Below are positions 48,110 through 57,583 of a stretch of DNA of 61,375 nucleotides, one piece after another. The position numbers were made by a program, and so were the translations under genes. Every line of letters starts with the position of its first letter. The first letter of the stretch is position 1. Location: contig DASXRQ010000128.1 of the NCBI GenBank assembly GCA_036506495.1, positions 1-61,375 of the forward strand, in the 5' to 3' direction. The notes under the pieces were generated by a model. The model was not told the origin of the DNA, made no database searches, and saw nothing but the letters and a program-made list of their open reading frames with translations. The stretch is from DASXRC01 sp036506495 (GTDB lineage Bacteria; Actinomycetota; Actinomycetes; Mycobacteriales; Micromonosporaceae).

Positions 48110-48623
48110 ATGCCCGACGTGTCCGTTACCTTCGATCGCGAGCCGAGGCGCCGCGCGTTCGCCGGATACCCGATCGCCGGTCTCGTGCGGCGGGCGCGGC
48201 GGATCGCGGACATGAGCCAGCGGCAGATGGCCCGGTTCGCCAGGGTCGCACCGGGCACGGTGGGCAAGGTGGAGACCGGCGCGCTCGTGCCGAGCGTCGA
48301 CGTCCTCGCTCGCCTGCTGGGGCGCGGCCGGCCTGTACCTGATCGTCGTTGACCAGGACGGCCACGTTGTCGAGCCGATGGAGGACCGCGACGACATCCG
48401 AGACGGCGCCGAGCGGCGATACCCGGCCCACCTCGACGTGATCCTCGACCCGAATCCTGGCGAATGGTGGGCCGACAAGTACGGCCTGGCCCGGCCACCC
48501 GAGACCTTCCATCGCAGCCGGTGGCTCCGCGACCGGCAGCGGCGTCGGAGCCAATGGGAGGTACGAGTCGCGCGGCATCGCGGCGAACCGCCGCCGCCGC
48601 TCGTCCCCGGACAGTGGCCCTGA
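48110..48623 (+). pseudogene. XRE-type HTH protein interrupted by a +1 frameshift
   Basis: The first frame (48110-48352) encodes an HTH region (IAGLVRRARRIADMSQRQMARFARVAPGTVGKVETG, then LVPSVDVLARLLG) and then runs into an Arg-rich tail and a stop. In the next frame the expected continuation is found at once: AAGLYLIVVDQDGHVVEPMEDRDDIRD and a C-terminal RRYPAHLDVILDP domain, ending at 48623. Deleting one G from the run 48319-48322 (CTGGGGCGC) restores a single 170-residue protein of the common actinobacterial HTH-plus-tail family. A sequencing error, a true lesion or a phase-variable tract are all possible. Confidence 0.78.
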
Positions 48624-48660
48624 CGGGTGGCCGCACCGGGCGGTCGCCGCGCCGGCCGCC

Positions 48661-51600
48661 TCAGTCGTCGTTGACGATCGTGCCGGTCGCCACCGGGTCG
48701 ACCAGCCGAAGGCCGGGTGCGCCGACCACGAGCAGGCCGAGTCTCTCGTCCGGCTCCACCCGCTTGTCGCCGCGGACCGCCACCGGGAAGGTCAATGCTG
48801 TCTGTCCAGCTGGCAGGGTCCGGCAGCCGATGAACGAGTCGTAGTCCGAGCCGGCGCGAGCGGTCAGGTCGAACGTGGCCACGCACACCGTCACATCGGT
48901 GGACAGCGGCCGCGAGACGGTCGCGGTGAACGTCATCGCCGTCGTACCGCGGTCGCCCTCGGCCACCGAGACGTCCCCCACAGACAGCGAAGCCCGCGAC
49001 CGGAACCGGGCGATCTGCGGATCGTGGTCGCTGGATCCGCGCGCGCCGTCGCCGTCGAAGTCCGCGGGCCAGCCGGCGTTGATGTGCGCCGCCCGCATGT
49101 CGATGAGGTCGCCATGGAGCGCGTCGCTGACGAACAGGTGGTCGAGCGTCTGCGCCTGGCCCTGGAACGTGTACGAGTACGCCGCCGCGGGCGCGGCCGC
49201 CACCAGGTCGTCCCAGAGGTTGTGCAGTCCACCGGAGTACAGCGGGCCGAGCTGGTCCGACGGCGTGTCGCTGTCCGACATCGCGATCGGGTCATCCGGC
49301 CGCGGGAACACGTTCAGGTCGCCGCCGTACACCACGCGGGCGTGCACGTCGGCGGCCTCGATCGCGGCCACCACCGCCGCGCCGTACGCGGCCTGCTCCC
49401 GACGCTGGCCGACGCGCGCGTCCGGGGTGGACGAGAAGTGGTTGCTGACCGCCCACAGCGTCAGGGCCTCGTCCGCGCCTGGCTGAGCGGCCACGGTGAA
49501 CCGGGCGATCTGCGGCGCCCGGGTGTACACATTGGATCCGTCGACACCGGTCGACGTGTCGACGTCGGCCGGGAGCACGGCGTTGAGCGCCTTCGGGTTG
49601 GACACCTCGGTGTTGTACGCCAACCCGGCCGAGCGGTATGTCACGCCCGGCGTCGACCCCAGAACCGGGTCCGTGGCCGCCGGCGCCGCGAGAGCGAGCC
49701 GGTCGGTCCGGTACAGGAACGCCGACGTGATGCCGCGGTCGTCGGCACCGTCCCGGTCGTATGCCGCGGCGTACGACGGACCGCCGTGAGCCTGGATCGT
49801 CAGCGCGAGCTCTTGCAGCGTGTCCGGCGCGCCGTCCGCGTCGTCGGTCGCGCCGCACACGAGCGCGCCGCCGGCCACGGCGCAGATGTCCTGGTCCTCC
49901 GCCTCCTGGGCCAGGATCAGGTCCGGGGAGTGGAGGTCGGTGATGATCTGGTCGGCGAGGACGCCCAGCCGCGCCGCGTACGCCTGCGCGCTGGCCGGCA
50001 CGTAGTCGAACGGCGGGCTGACCCCGGGGCAGCCGGCGTTGCCGACGAAGTCGCAGCCGTCGAACGGGTCGTCCCGGTAGTCGTACAGGTTCTCCATGTT
50101 GAACGTCGCCACGGCGAACTCCTGGGACCGGTTCGCCGGCTGCGGCGGGTGGTTGGCCGACGGGTCGGCGCCGGCCGCGAACGCGACCTGCTCACCCTGT
50201 ACGCCGTACTTGTCGAAGGCGAAGTAGAGCGCGCCCACCGCGTCGCCGGTCAGCGTGTCGAACACCCGCGCCGGCGGCAGCAGCGCCCTGCTGTCGTGTG
50301 CGGCCCACTTCACGCCCAGGCTGCCCAGCATGATCCGCTGACCGTTGCGGTCGTCGAACAGCGGGGTCGGGTTGTTGTCCAGCGGGTGCGGGTCGCGGAA
50401 CACCCGCCGGGCATATGGGTCCGTTCGAGCCAGCAGCGGGTCGTCGACGTCGACGAGCCAGATCTCCGCGTCGGCGGTCGAGGGGAAGACGTCCCGACCG
50501 CTCGTGGCGCCGCTGCCGCCGCGTACGCGCATGCGGGCACCCTCGTGCCGCTCCCAGAACCGGTCCGCCGCGGCCAGGTCGGGCGGTGGTACCGCATCCG
50601 TGATCGCGACCTCGGTGTCGACGTTGACGCCCGTGCCGACGAGCCGGACCAGCGAGGCGCTGGACAGCTCGGTCAGGTTGAAGAACTCGGAAACCCGCGC
50701 GCGCAGCACAACCTCATCGCCGACGGTCGGCACGTAGCCGCCGATGAGCGACGTGAAGCCACCCATGAACACGAAGATGCCGTCCGAGGTGGTCGGGTCG
50801 CCGTCGTCGGTGCCGAGCCGGCTCTGCAGGAAGAAGCCGTACTGGTCGGTGCCGGCCGCGGTCCGCGCGAGCGTGCGTTGGGTGATCACGCCGCGCACGT
50901 CGTACAGCTGGGCGCTCGTGCCGTTGCCGGACCGGGGCGCCAGTGGCGAACGGTCGGCCTTACCCGCCTCTGCGTCCGTGGTCTGCCCCTGCACCTCGCC
51001 GACCGTCAGCACGGTGGTGACCTGTGCCGTCAACAAACACGAGGCGGTCGTGCCGTCGGTGTCGGTCGAGGTGACCGTCACGGCGTACGACCCGACCGGC
51101 ACGTCGGCGCTCACGGTGATGGTGGCGCTCGCGGTGCCTCCGGTCCCCGCGGCCGGTGTGAAGGCGGTGCGCGCGATCGAGCCGGCCGCCGGCGTCGGGT
51201 CCACAGAGGACACCGCAACGTCGACGATCGTGTCGTCGGGGTCGGTCGCGGTCACCGTCCGGCTCGACGCGATGCCGTACGGGGTCGCCAGCGTGCCACC
51301 ACAGGTGAGCACCGCGGGCTGGTCCACCGGTCCACCATCGATCACGTGGGAGCCGAGACCGTCGAACGTGTCGGTCGCGAACCCGGCCCACTCCGCGGCC
51401 GGGTCGAACGCGTTGGCCGGGTCCGTGTCGCCCGCGCTGACCGATGGCTGCCGCCGCAGCGTGTTGTCCGCGGTGCTCGTCAACCCGGTGCCCCACTCGG
51501 TGCCGGGGTCGAAACCGACCTGTCCGATCGAGTCGACGATCGTGCTTCCCCGGCGCAGCACGACCGCGTCGTCCCCGTTGAACCAGCCCGCACCGTTGGT

Positions 51601-51921
51601 CTGGTCGGCCTGGGCCAGGATCGCGGGGGCGGCCGACGCCTGCGCCAGGACGAAGACGTCGTCGGGCGCGACGGTGCCGACCAGGTTGATGGTCAGGCCC
51701 GCGGTCAGCGCGCCGTTGAAGAACATCTGGATGTTGTACGCCCCGGCGGCCAGGTCGACGGGCACGCCGGTGCCGTTGAACACCTCGATGGCCTTGTTGT
51801 TCGAGGTGCCCTCGAGGTACTCCGAGATGAACAGCTCGGTCGGCGCGGCGGCCGCGGGGACGGGCGTGAGGCCGACTGCCACCAGCGCGGCGACGGCGAC
51901 GACGGCGAGCGTGCGGCGCAT
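48661..51921 (-). CDS. Large secreted nuclease: LTD, endonuclease/exonuclease/phosphatase and Calx-beta domains
   Basis: A 1086-residue exported protein. A signal peptide (MRRTLAVVAVAALVAVGLTP, cleavage after AAAA-type residues near 27) is followed by a lamin-tail-like domain (LFISEYLEGTSNNKAIEVFNGTG), Ig-like repeats, an OB-like region, an EEP nuclease domain (VATFNMENLYDYRDDPFDG, ILAQEAEDQD, NHFSSTPDAR, YGGDLNVFPRPDD, HLFVSD, SSDHDPQIARF) and a C-terminal Calx-beta domain ending near residue 1086. This resembles ExeM/NucH extracellular DNases. Catalytic His, Asn, Asp and Glu are present. ATG 51921 has GGGGAGG upstream. Confidence 0.9.
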   Translation of the reverse strand: MRRTLAVVAVAALVAVGLTPVPAAAAPTELFISEYLEGTSNNKAIEVFNGTGVPVDLAAGAYNIQMFFNGALTAGLTINLVGTVAPDDVFVLAQASAAPAILAQADQTNGAGWFNGDDAVVLRRGSTIVDSIGQVGFDPGTEWGTGLTSTADNTLRRQPSVSAGDTDPANAFDPAAEWAGFATDTFDGLGSHVIDGGPVDQPAVLTCGGTLATPYGIASSRTVTATDPDDTIVDVAVSSVDPTPAAGSIARTAFTPAAGTGGTASATITVSADVPVGSYAVTVTSTDTDGTTASCLLTAQVTTVLTVGEVQGQTTDAEAGKADRSPLAPRSGNGTSAQLYDVRGVITQRTLARTAAGTDQYGFFLQSRLGTDDGDPTTSDGIFVFMGGFTSLIGGYVPTVGDEVVLRARVSEFFNLTELSSASLVRLVGTGVNVDTEVAITDAVPPPDLAAADRFWERHEGARMRVRGGSGATSGRDVFPSTADAEIWLVDVDDPLLARTDPYARRVFRDPHPLDNNPTPLFDDRNGQRIMLGSLGVKWAAHDSRALLPPARVFDTLTGDAVGALYFAFDKYGVQGEQVAFAAGADPSANHPPQPANRSQEFAVATFNMENLYDYRDDPFDGCDFVGNAGCPGVSPPFDYVPASAQAYAARLGVLADQIITDLHSPDLILAQEAEDQDICAVAGGALVCGATDDADGAPDTLQELALTIQAHGGPSYAAAYDRDGADDRGITSAFLYRTDRLALAAPAATDPVLGSTPGVTYRSAGLAYNTEVSNPKALNAVLPADVDTSTGVDGSNVYTRAPQIARFTVAAQPGADEALTLWAVSNHFSSTPDARVGQRREQAAYGAAVVAAIEAADVHARVVYGGDLNVFPRPDDPIAMSDSDTPSDQLGPLYSGGLHNLWDDLVAAAPAAAYSYTFQGQAQTLDHLFVSDALHGDLIDMRAAHINAGWPADFDGDGARGSSDHDPQIARFRSRASLSVGDVSVAEGDRGTTAMTFTATVSRPLSTDVTVCVATFDLTARAGSDYDSFIGCRTLPAGQTALTFPVAVRGDKRVEPDERLGLLVVGAPGLRLVDPVATGTIVNDD

Positions 51922-52004
51922 GGGCTTCCTCCCCAGGGCAGACCCACGCACCGTACGCACAGAAGGTGAGGCACGTCTATCCCGTCACGGAGGGTCGGGT
52001 GAAC

Positions 52005-53033
52005 TCAGGCCGCCGCGTCGAAGCGGCCCACGAGGTCGGCGACGTCGGCCTCGTACTCCCGCCATTCGCGGTCGGGCTGGAACCCCAGCTCCGCGTTGAC
52101 CTTCACCATCGCCTCGTTCACTGCCGCGTTCCAGGTCTGCACCTCGGTGAGCGTCGGCTCGGCCTCGCGCAGCTCGAACAGCATCCGTGCCTTGATGGCG
52201 CGGCCCACGCCGGAGCCGCGGTGCGCCGGCACCACGATCGTGTCGTACTGGTCGGCACGGGTCGGGTGCTGTGCCGGCACGACCACCTCGGTCAGGCCGG
52301 CCACCGCGCCCGACTGCTCGTGGATGGCCACGACGATGTAGGGCTTCATGCCGCGCCGGTGCAGGGTGGCGACGCTGTCCCGCAGTCGCTGCGGGTCGTA
52401 TGAGCTTGGCCGCAGGTCGAGGTCGCCGTCGTCGTCGACGTCGCGGACCTCGGCCTTGGCCTTGGCGTACGCCTCGATCAGCTCATCGGGCGGCCCACTG
52501 GAGAAGAACTCGATCCGGTAGCCCGCGCCGATCCCGCGCGCCATCTCGCGGAGGAGTTGCCAGTCGACATTGGACAGTCGCAGAACGCTGCGGGTCTCGA
52601 CGTACGCGCAGGTGAAGCCGTGCGCCTCGTAAAAGGCGACGGCCGGCGTACCGCCGACGACCTCGGCGCCGACCGATGAGAATCCTTCCTGGTGCGCTCG
52701 CCGCGCCGCGCGAGCCAGGAGTTCGCGGCCGACGCCGGCGCGCCTGGCGACGGGGGGCACGAAGACTTCGACCACGCCGATATCGCCGAGCAGGAGGACG
52801 TTCGCGTGGCCGAGCATCGGGCCGCCGTGCTCGGCCGCTCCCGACGCCTCCTCCGCGACCCAGGAGATCCGCCGCTCGCCCGGCATCGTTTCGGCGAGGT
52901 ACTCGCGCATGCGGTCCGCGCGCCATTGCGGATCTTCGGGGAGGTCGGCGGCGAGGACCTGGTTGAGCGCGGTCACGAGTGCGTCAATCTCGGCGGCTGT
53001 CGCGGTCCTCGGATCCCAGTCGCGCACCATCAC
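52005..53033 (-). CDS. Tandem GNAT-fold acetyltransferase
   Basis: A 342-residue protein with two GNAT domains. The first has VVEVFVPPVARRAGVGRELLARAARRA with the acetyl-CoA R/Q-x-x-G-x-G/A loop, then GGTPAVAFYEAHGF; the second has YDTIVVPAHRGSGVGRAIKARML and NAAVNEAMVKVNAELGF. Mycothiol synthase MshD has the same duplicated layout, but the sequence is not clearly MshD and the substrate stays open. ATG 53033 or ATG 53030 start. It follows the nuclease gene's start at 84 nt on the same strand. Confidence 0.85.
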   Translation of the reverse strand: MMVRDWDPRTATAAEIDALVTALNQVLAADLPEDPQWRADRMREYLAETMPGERRISWVAEEASGAAEHGGPMLGHANVLLLGDIGVVEVFVPPVARRAGVGRELLARAARRAHQEGFSSVGAEVVGGTPAVAFYEAHGFTCAYVETRSVLRLSNVDWQLLREMARGIGAGYRIEFFSSGPPDELIEAYAKAKAEVRDVDDDGDLDLRPSSYDPQRLRDSVATLHRRGMKPYIVVAIHEQSGAVAGLTEVVVPAQHPTRADQYDTIVVPAHRGSGVGRAIKARMLFELREAEPTLTEVQTWNAAVNEAMVKVNAELGFQPDREWREYEADVADLVGRFDAAA

Positions 53034-53103
53034 CCGTCTAGCTTGCCGGTCCCGGCCTGCCCGCGAAAGTAGCTTGGTGCGTCAATGTGTCTGCGGGGTT
53101 ACT

Positions 53104-54228
53104 CTACGTGCGGCTGCGTACGCCGTAATCATTGGCCGCGGTGAACACGGCCTGGGCGTACGGCTGGACCTCGTTGTACGCGAGCACCGCCGCCCACCAC
53201 CCCGCGGCCGTCGACAGGTCCCGGTCGGCTCCGCACAGGTAGTACGCGGCGGTGAGCGCCGCGTCGTCGATGTCGTTGGGATCACGTACCCCGTCGTTGT
53301 CCGCGTCGATGGCGTGCTGTGCCCAGGTGCTCGGCAGGAACTGCATCGGACCCACCGCGCGATCCCAGGTGCGGTCGCCGTCGAGCGCCCCGATGTCCGT
53401 GTCTCGGATGATCTTGCGCCCGCCGGTCCCGTCGAGCGCCGGTCCGATGATGGCGGGCACGGCCCGACCGTCGGCGAGGAGGCTCGCGTTCTTGGCCCGG
53501 CCGTGGTTGGACTCGACCTTCCCGATCGCCGCGAGCGTGGTCCAGCTCAGCCGGCACGTCGGCCGGGTCTGCGCGAGGACGAGCTCGGCGTACCCGTAGG
53601 CCTCCAGCGCGACCGGCGGCACGTCGATCTTGGCCGACACCTGCTGCGCCCAGGTGGCCAGCGCGTCGGCCGGTCGCTGGACGTCGCCGGCGGTCGGGCC
53701 GAGCGTCGGCGCGGCGGTGGGGTCCAGCGTCGGAGCAAGCGTCGGCGCGTCGCCGGGGACCGCGGTCTGGCCGTTGACGACCGTGGGCTGCCCGGCTCCG
53801 CTGGGTCCGGCCGTCGCCCGCGCGCGCTCACCGCCGGGACCCGAGACAAGGTACGCCCCGGCGCCCGCGGTGACCGCGACGAGGCCGAGCAGCAGCAGGC
53901 TGGGCAACGCCATGCGCCCGCTCGGCCGGCGGGCGAAGCGGCCGACCTCGCTGCCGGCCCGCACGGCGGCCCGGTGCGACAGGGCGGCGGCCCGGCGCGA
54001 CAGTGCTGCGGCCGCGGCGGCCCGACCCGACACGGAGGAGGCCACGGGGGCGTCGGGGCCGTCGGCGGCGTCAGCGGCCACCGGGGCGTCGGCGGCGTCA
54101 GCGGCCACCGGGGCGTCGGCGGCCGCCGGCGCTGCCTCGGGATCGGTCGGTCCGGACGATTCGCCCGCGTCGGGAGCCGCCGCACGCAGCCGCGCCGCCG
54201 GGCGCGTCTCGTCCCCGTCAGACACCAC
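53104..54228 (-). CDS. Membrane-anchored lytic murein transglycosylase
   Basis: A 374-residue protein with an Ala/Pro/Asp-rich cytoplasmic part (repeats of APVAADAAD), a transmembrane helix (MALPSLLLLGLVAVTAGAGAYLV, about 112-134), a linker with LAPTLDPTAAPTLGPT, and a C-terminal SLT-like domain of the MltB type: WTTLAAIGKVESNHGR with the catalytic Glu, DGDRTWDRAVGPMQFLPSTW and YNEVQPYAQ. It should cleave peptidoglycan glycan strands. A GATACT -10-like hexamer ends 7 nt before GTG 54228 (or 54225), suggesting a leaderless message. Confidence 0.87.
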   Translation of the reverse strand: MVSDGDETRPAARLRAAAPDAGESSGPTDPEAAPAAADAPVAADAADAPVAADAADGPDAPVASSVSGRAAAAAALSRRAAALSHRAAVRAGSEVGRFARRPSGRMALPSLLLLGLVAVTAGAGAYLVSGPGGERARATAGPSGAGQPTVVNGQTAVPGDAPTLAPTLDPTAAPTLGPTAGDVQRPADALATWAQQVSAKIDVPPVALEAYGYAELVLAQTRPTCRLSWTTLAAIGKVESNHGRAKNASLLADGRAVPAIIGPALDGTGGRKIIRDTDIGALDGDRTWDRAVGPMQFLPSTWAQHAIDADNDGVRDPNDIDDAALTAAYYLCGADRDLSTAAGWWAAVLAYNEVQPYAQAVFTAANDYGVRSRT

Positions 54229-54322
54229 GCCGTCGAGTATCGCCCATGCAGTCGGTGGCCGGCACGGGCGGCCGCCCGCCGGCCCACCGCGGAACCGTCG
54301 TACGCGCGCGTACCCTGTGGGC

Positions 54323-54559
54323 ATGCCCCGCTATGAGTTCCGCTGCCGCGCGTGCGGCGACACTTTCGAGGTCAACCGCCCGATGAGCGAGTCGAGCGCT
54401 CCGGCGTCGTGCCCACAGGGCCACGACGACACGGTCAAGCTCCTCTCCACCGTCGCGGTCGGCGGTCGAGCCGGGGCATCCGATGCGGGCCCGATGGCGT
54501 CCACTGCGGGTCCGACGCCGTCCGGCGGCGGATGTTGCGGCGGTGCCTGCGGCTGCTGA
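54323..54559 (+). CDS. FmdB-family zinc ribbon protein
   Basis: A 78-residue protein beginning MPRYEFRCRACGDTFEVNRPM with two cysteine pairs (CRAC and the single ASCPQGHDD, where the second Cys of the ribbon is replaced by His), a typical small FmdB-type regulator-like protein. The tail is Gly/Cys-rich (GGGCCGGACGC). A -10-like TACCCT lies 6 nt before the ATG, again compatible with a leaderless start. The next 258 nt hold only a terminator and the following promoter. Confidence 0.85.
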   Translation: MPRYEFRCRACGDTFEVNRPMSESSAPASCPQGHDDTVKLLSTVAVGGRAGASDAGPMASTAGPTPSGGGCCGGACGC

Positions 54560-54579
54560 GGCGGGGCTGGCAGGGTCCT

Positions 54580-54614
54580 GACCTGCGGTGATCCTCCGTA
54601 GGGATCAGCAGGTC
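54580..54614 (+). terminator. Hairpin terminator after the zinc-ribbon gene
   Basis: GACCTGC-GG-TGATCC (54580-54594) pairs with GGATCA-GCAGGTC (54602-54614) over 13 bp with a 2-nt bulge and a 7-nt loop. It starts 20 nt after the stop codon. The remaining stretch to 54818 holds no gene. Confidence 0.65.
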
Positions 54615-54817
54615 TGACCTTGAGTGCCATATCCACGCAAACCTGTCGTCGTTACGCCTCGCGTAGCACCCCCGCAGTACACCGCCCGTTCGAAACGAGC
54701 TGGTGAGATCGCCCTGTTTCGACCTTGGGGCTGCTCTCCGTCGGCCGTTCTTACGATGCGCGGCCTGCGGGGGTGCGGCAGCATGAACCGCGACTTCCAG
54801 GGGGGCGGAGGTTAGGC

Positions 54818-57583
54818 GTGTCGGCACGGATTCACCTGCCGAGTGGGCTGGTGACTTTCCTATTCACCGACATCGAGGGCTCAACGAGGTTGGCCCAGAT
54901 GCTCGGTTCGGGCTACCGCCCGGTCTTGAGCGAGCACCGGCGGTTGCTCCGTCGCACGCTGTCCGCGAGCGACGGAGCGGAAATGGCCACCGAGGGTGAC
55001 TCATTCTTCATCGCGTTCTCGGCGGCGTCGGCCGCGCTCGACGCGTGCCTCGACGCGCAGCGCGCCCTGGCCACGCACGACTGGCCCACGCCCGAGGCGC
55101 GTCCTCGGGTGCGGATGGGCATGCACACGGGGTACGCCGAGCCGCACGGCGGCGAGTACGCGAGCCCGGAGGTCCACCGCGCGGCCCGCATCGCGGCGGC
55201 GGCGCACGGCGGGCAGGTGCTCTGCTCGGCCGCGACCGCCCGGCACGCCAGCCCGCTGCCGCCCGAGTCCCGACTGGTCGACCTCGGCCTGCACCGGCTG
55301 CGCGGGTTCGACGACCGCGAGCGCCTCTACCAGCTCGTCGCGCCGGGCCTGGAGCGTCACTTCCCGCGCCCGCGCACGTTGGAGGCAACCTCGCACAATC
55401 TGCCCGCCCAGGCGACCTCGTTCGTCGGCCGGAACCGGGAGCAGGCGGACCTTAGCCGGTTGGCCGCGGAACATCGCCTGGTCACCGTGGTGGGTGCCGG
55501 CGGGGCCGGGAAGACCCGTCTCGCCATCGAGCTCGCCGGCGAACTGACCGAGGCGTACCCGGACGGGGTCTGGTTCGTGGACGTCGCGACGGTGACGGAC
55601 CCGGGGCTCGTCGCGTTCGCGATCGCCGCGGTGCTCGGCTTGCGGCCGGAGCCGGGACGCCCGATGGTCGACACGTTGGTGGAGTTCGCCGCGGCCCGTC
55701 AGATGCTGCTCGTCCTGGACACCTGCGACGCCGAGCTCGGCGCCACCGTCCAGGTGGTTTCTCGGCTGCTCACCGGAGGCAGCGCGCTACGGGTGCTCGC
55801 CACCAGCCGCGAGCCGTTCGGCGTGCCCGGCGAGGTCGTCTGGCGGATTCCCCCGCTCTCGTTGGAGCCGCCCCCGAACGGTGGCCCGAGCGACGCCGTG
55901 GCGCTGCTGCTCGACCGCACCCGCGCCGCCCGCGGCGGCCGCGGCGCCGACCCGGGCGAGTTCGCCCACCTGGAACGCGTCGTGTCCCGGCTGGACGGGC
56001 TGCCGCTCGCCATCGAGCTCGCCGCGGCGCGGCTGCGGGTGCTCTCCGCCGGCCAGCTCGCCGAGCGCCTGGATGACGTGCTCGGCACGCTCGACGCGGG
56101 CCGCAGCGACCCGCCGCCGCGCGGGTCAGGCGTCGCGATCGGCATCGCCTCCGTGAAGGGCAGCCAGCCGGTCGCGGGGTACGCCGCGAACCGAGCCCGG
56201 CTTCGCGCGGAGCGGCACGCCACGATGCAGGCCACAGTCACCTGGTCGTACCGCACGCTCGGGCCGCGCGCCGCGCACCTGCTGCGCTGGCTGTCGGTCT
56301 TCTCCGGCCCGGTGCAGCTGTCCACCGTGGAGTGGTTGCTCGAGGACGACCAGCTGGACCCGCTGTCCGTCCTCGTGGACAAGTCGATGCTTCAAGCGGA
56401 GCCGAGCGCGAACGGCACCACCCTCTACCGAATGCTCGACCCGATCCGGGCGTACGCCGCCCGGCGGCTCGTCGAGGCGGGCGAGGAGCAGGTGGCCCGC
56501 GAGCGGCACCTCGCGTGGTCGCTGCACGCGTTGAAGCGCGCGTGCCTCGGCCCCGACGGCCGGCCGGTGACCCTCTCCCTGTACGCACTCGACCCGCTCG
56601 CCGACGAGCTGCGGGCCGCCCTGCGCTGGACCGCGACCGGCGGCAGCGCCCGGCTCGGGCTCCGGATAGCCCGCGGCCTCGACGCGTGGTGGCGGGAGCG
56701 TGGCCTGGCGCGCGAGGGCCGGCTCTGGCTGTTCCGGCTGTACGGGAGGATCGCGGAGACCGGGGAGAAGATCCCGGAGGGCGAGCTCGCGTTGGCGTAC
56801 CACATGCACTCGCGGCACGCCGGCGCGGACGGCGAGTTCGCCGAGGAGCTGCGGTTCTCTCAGCGCGCGGAGGCGGCCGCCAGGCAGGCCGGCGAACCGG
56901 GCCTGCTCGCCCGGGTGCTGGCCGGGCGAGCCGCGCCGCTGATGGACATGGGCCAGCCGGCCGACGCCGAGCAGGCGTGCCGCGAGGTCATCGACTGGGC
57001 CGCCGCGCACGACGTGGCCGGCGATGCGCTGTTCGCGGTGTACAGCCTCGCCGAGCTGCTGTGGCGGCGGGGTGCGCTGGACGAGGCCGCCGAGCTGCTC
57101 GGCTCGGCGCGTCCGGTTGAGGCCTCCCAGCCGGCGGAGCGCGGCCGCCGCAGCGTCGACATGCTGCTCGGCATGGTCGCGCTCGCGCGCGGCGACCTGA
57201 TCGCCGCGCACGACCACCTCGTCGTCGCGTTGCGCTCCCGCATAGCGCACGGCTTCCACGGGCGCGCGTGCGACACGATCAGCGCGATGGCGGTGCGCTG
57301 CGCGCTCGGCGGCGACCCGGTAGCGGCCGCCCGGCTCTTCGGCGCCGCGCAGGCCACCCGCTCGCTGCTGCGTGCGACACCGGGGGTGTTCGGCCCCTAC
57401 TGGGTGGAGCACCAGGCGCGGGTGCGCGCCGCGATCGGCGACGCGGCATTCGACGCCGCGCACGCCGAGGGCGGCGCGCTCGGACTGTCCGAGGCCGTTG
57501 CGGTGGCGCTGGCCGTCGAGCATCCAGACCTCGAGGCCGGTTCGTCGCGGTTCGCCGACGTCGGGGACACCCAGCCGATTTAG
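54818..57583 (+). CDS. Cyclase-domain / NB-ARC / TPR multidomain signalling protein
   Basis: A 921-residue protein with an N-terminal class III nucleotide-cyclase domain (about 5-175; LFTDIEGSTRL, ATEGDSFFIAF, GPEV-type SPEVHRAARIAAAAHGGQV), an NB-ARC-like ATPase (about 200-480; Walker A GAGGAGKTRLA, Walker B MLLVLDTCD, LPLAIELAAARL) and C-terminal helical TPR-like repeats. No HTH is present, unlike LuxR-type relatives. The position that selects adenine or guanine by Lys is not Lys, so cyclase activity is doubtful. GTG 54818 follows GGCGGAGG by 6 nt. Its 3' end overlaps the phospholipase gene by 4 nt. Confidence 0.87.
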   Translation: MSARIHLPSGLVTFLFTDIEGSTRLAQMLGSGYRPVLSEHRRLLRRTLSASDGAEMATEGDSFFIAFSAASAALDACLDAQRALATHDWPTPEARPRVRMGMHTGYAEPHGGEYASPEVHRAARIAAAAHGGQVLCSAATARHASPLPPESRLVDLGLHRLRGFDDRERLYQLVAPGLERHFPRPRTLEATSHNLPAQATSFVGRNREQADLSRLAAEHRLVTVVGAGGAGKTRLAIELAGELTEAYPDGVWFVDVATVTDPGLVAFAIAAVLGLRPEPGRPMVDTLVEFAAARQMLLVLDTCDAELGATVQVVSRLLTGGSALRVLATSREPFGVPGEVVWRIPPLSLEPPPNGGPSDAVALLLDRTRAARGGRGADPGEFAHLERVVSRLDGLPLAIELAAARLRVLSAGQLAERLDDVLGTLDAGRSDPPPRGSGVAIGIASVKGSQPVAGYAANRARLRAERHATMQATVTWSYRTLGPRAAHLLRWLSVFSGPVQLSTVEWLLEDDQLDPLSVLVDKSMLQAEPSANGTTLYRMLDPIRAYAARRLVEAGEEQVARERHLAWSLHALKRACLGPDGRPVTLSLYALDPLADELRAALRWTATGGSARLGLRIARGLDAWWRERGLAREGRLWLFRLYGRIAETGEKIPEGELALAYHMHSRHAGADGEFAEELRFSQRAEAAARQAGEPGLLARVLAGRAAPLMDMGQPADAEQACREVIDWAAAHDVAGDALFAVYSLAELLWRRGALDEAAELLGSARPVEASQPAERGRRSVDMLLGMVALARGDLIAAHDHLVVALRSRIAHGFHGRACDTISAMAVRCALGGDPVAAARLFGAAQATRSLLRATPGVFGPYWVEHQARVRAAIGDAAFDAAHAEGGALGLSEAVAVALAVEHPDLEAGSSRFADVGDTQPI

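Noticed and set aside
49024..51969. Open frame of almost 1000 codons opposite the secreted nuclease gene
   Set aside because: Its translation is Arg/Val/Gly-rich without recognisable domains and the minus strand has signal peptide, nuclease motifs and a ribosome-binding site.
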